Origin: Algoriphagus marincola DSM 16067
Lineage (GTDB): Bacteria > Bacteroidota > Bacteroidia > Cytophagales > Cyclobacteriaceae
Length of the DNA stretch: 32,236 bases
Reading direction: 5' to 3'
Assembly (NCBI RefSeq): GCF_000429405.1
Contig: NZ_KE386900.1
Span: 1-32,236, forward strand
Shown here: piece by piece, positions 31,257 to 32,236 of the stretch
Position numbering within the stretch: position 1 is the stretch's first letter
Layout of the letters: every line of letters begins with the position of its first letter
Notes under the pieces: model-generated
Databases searched by the model: none
Told to the model about the DNA's origin: nothing
Seen by the model: only the letters and a program-made list of their open reading frames with translations
Position numbers and translations under genes: made by a program

Positions 31257-32236
31257 GGTTTCGTTAATTTTTTAGCATCAGAAATATCCCTCACATACTT
31301 CTCATATGGCGACAATATCGGCGGATTGGTAGTGATTTTTTTCATGACACTGAAGGCTGTTGTTTCATGCAAGCCTTGCCAACAGATATTCATATAGAAG
31401 TCCACTGGGATGCCCTTTGGATAGTCTCCCGTACTTTTCATGTAAGCTGTCAATTTAGCAAAATCCTCGGGGAACTGGTTTTTATGGATATCCATTAAAG
31501 CAGCACCCATTTTACCCAATAGTTGCTCTGCCATGTAGGAATGATGCTGGTCATTATTTCCTTTATATAACTTCACATAGGTATCAAAATTTCTTCCAAA
31601 GTCATTGTCCCAAGCCGTTACCCCTTTTTTTCTTAAGGCCTCTTGTATCTCTGCATGGACTAATTCATGAAGAATTGTTTTGGCAATCAGCAAATCAGGA
31701 CGGTTCAGTCCATCTTGCGAGGAATTAATTGTTATTTCATAATTTCCTTTTCCATCAGGCTGCATCTGACCATTTGCTCCAGACAGCGGCCCGAGTTTCA
31801 AAGTAGTATTGGCGGGGTCTTGTTCGGTTTCCGTGAATTTTGCGATTTCTTTTACAAAGCTGTTGAGGGACATTTTATTGGTGATACAATTCATCCTTGG
31901 GTTTGCTTTGATGGAAAGTGTAATTTTTACTGTCAGATTAGGCTCCGGAACTTCCGATGGATCATAACAACTCATACATCCACCTCCAGGACTATCTGCC
32001 CCTCCTCTTGGTTTTTCTTCCTCATATCCTCCATCGCCGCGACCTCCACCACTTCTAGATCCACCCCGCTGCCATTCGCAGGTTTGTGCATGAGTGGTAT
32101 CCAAATATTCTCCTGTTCTGCCATCGTACCAATCAGTAGCTACTACATAGCAATGAATCGCCTCGTCACTCTTGTTTTCTGAGCTTACCGCAATCTTGCG
32201 GGCATTTTCCGGATTCTTTTGCATCTCCCTTGTATG
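31244..32236 (-). CDS. Cassette 4 lipoprotein, C-terminal part with zincin-like (HExxH) domain; 5' end outside window
   Basis: The frame is open through the right edge (HTREMQKNPENARK), so the N-terminal module, signal peptide and any C tract lie outside. Visible parts are the end of the conserved module (HCYVVATDWYDGRTGEYLDT), the Gly-rich linker with GGGCMSCYDPSEVPEPN, and a ~210-residue C-terminal domain. That domain holds LIAKTILHELVHAEIQE, an HExxH zinc motif encoded at 31655-31669. It also has NNDQHHSYMAEQLLGKMG, whose His or Glu could give a further ligand. The arrangement resembles the cassette 3 domain (LSIARTIIHESIHAFIE) and both look like zincin metallopeptidase tips. The substrate is unknown. 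The last codons overlap the partner gene by 13 nt. Confidence 0.8.
   Translation of the reverse strand, partial: HTREMQKNPENARKIAVSSENKSDEAIHCYVVATDWYDGRTGEYLDTTHAQTCEWQRGGSRSGGGRGDGGYEEEKPRGGADSPGGGCMSCYDPSEVPEPNLTVKITLSIKANPRMNCITNKMSLNSFVKEIAKFTETEQDPANTTLKLGPLSGANGQMQPDGKGNYEITINSSQDGLNRPDLLIAKTILHELVHAEIQEALRKKGVTAWDNDFGRNFDTYVKLYKGNNDQHHSYMAEQLLGKMGAALMDIHKNQFPEDFAKLTAYMKSTGDYPKGIPVDFYMNICWQGLHETTAFSVMKKITTNPPILSPYEKYVRDISDAKKLTKPCGS

Noticed and set aside
24818..32236. Cassette array considered as a mobile element or integron
   Set aside because: No transposase, integrase, terminal inverted repeat, attC-like site or tRNA target was found. Homologous recombination between the long shared flanks explains the array without a dedicated enzyme.

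Overview
The window looks like a chromosomal segment of a Bacteroidota bacterium, most likely Cytophagales (Cyclobacteriaceae, Algoriphagus-like). This is inferred from the AT-leaning composition, Bacteroidota-style promoters (TTTG / TAnnTTTG) without Shine-Dalgarno sites, SusC-like and carboxypeptidase-regulatory-like domains, DUF7507/DUF8202-type giant surface proteins and many secreted proteins and lipoproteins. No rRNA, tRNA, CRISPR array, transposase or integrase was found.

Layout. (1) 1-13330, minus: one uninterrupted reading frame of at least 4,443 codons, open at the left edge. It encodes a giant secreted protein with a signal peptide, a LamG jelly-roll, three LamG/DUF8202-type modules and about 27 tandem DUF11/DUF7507-like repeats of about 107 residues. 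(2) 13425-17465: a small lipoprotein, an outer-membrane beta-barrel, a divergent membrane-bound propeller/AraC-type regulator and a DUF481-like outer-membrane protein. (3) 17589-24126: ordinary genes. These are an S9 prolyl-oligopeptidase-family peptidase, an AAA_14/DUF4143-type ATPase behind three evenly spaced palindromic operators, undecaprenyl-diphosphatase UppP, and a MuiA-like DUF4139 protein with an inserted carboxypeptidase-regulatory-like domain. (4) 24210-32236, all minus: four tandem two-gene cassettes, the most unusual part of the window.

The cassette array. Each cassette has a large lipoprotein with a conserved N-terminal module, a Gly-rich linker (seen in three of the four) and an unrelated or strongly diverged C-terminal domain. 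It is followed, overlapping or within 7 nt, by a small exported or membrane-anchored protein that differs in every cassette, and then by a homologous terminator. The three cassettes whose 5' ends are visible share an almost identical promoter and leader. In all three an ATG lies 13 nt before a homopolymeric C tract (9, 10 and 9 C), which sits just before the lipoprotein signal peptide. None of these lengths puts that ATG in frame; 8 or 11 C would. Two cassettes are followed by decayed 3' ends of the small gene belonging to a different cassette, as expected if C-terminal-domain/partner modules have been swapped between conserved flanks. Together this looks like a phase-variable, recombining polymorphic effector/immunity-like lipoprotein array. 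The toxin/immunity reading is inference; the architecture, the C tracts and the remnants are read directly from the sequence.
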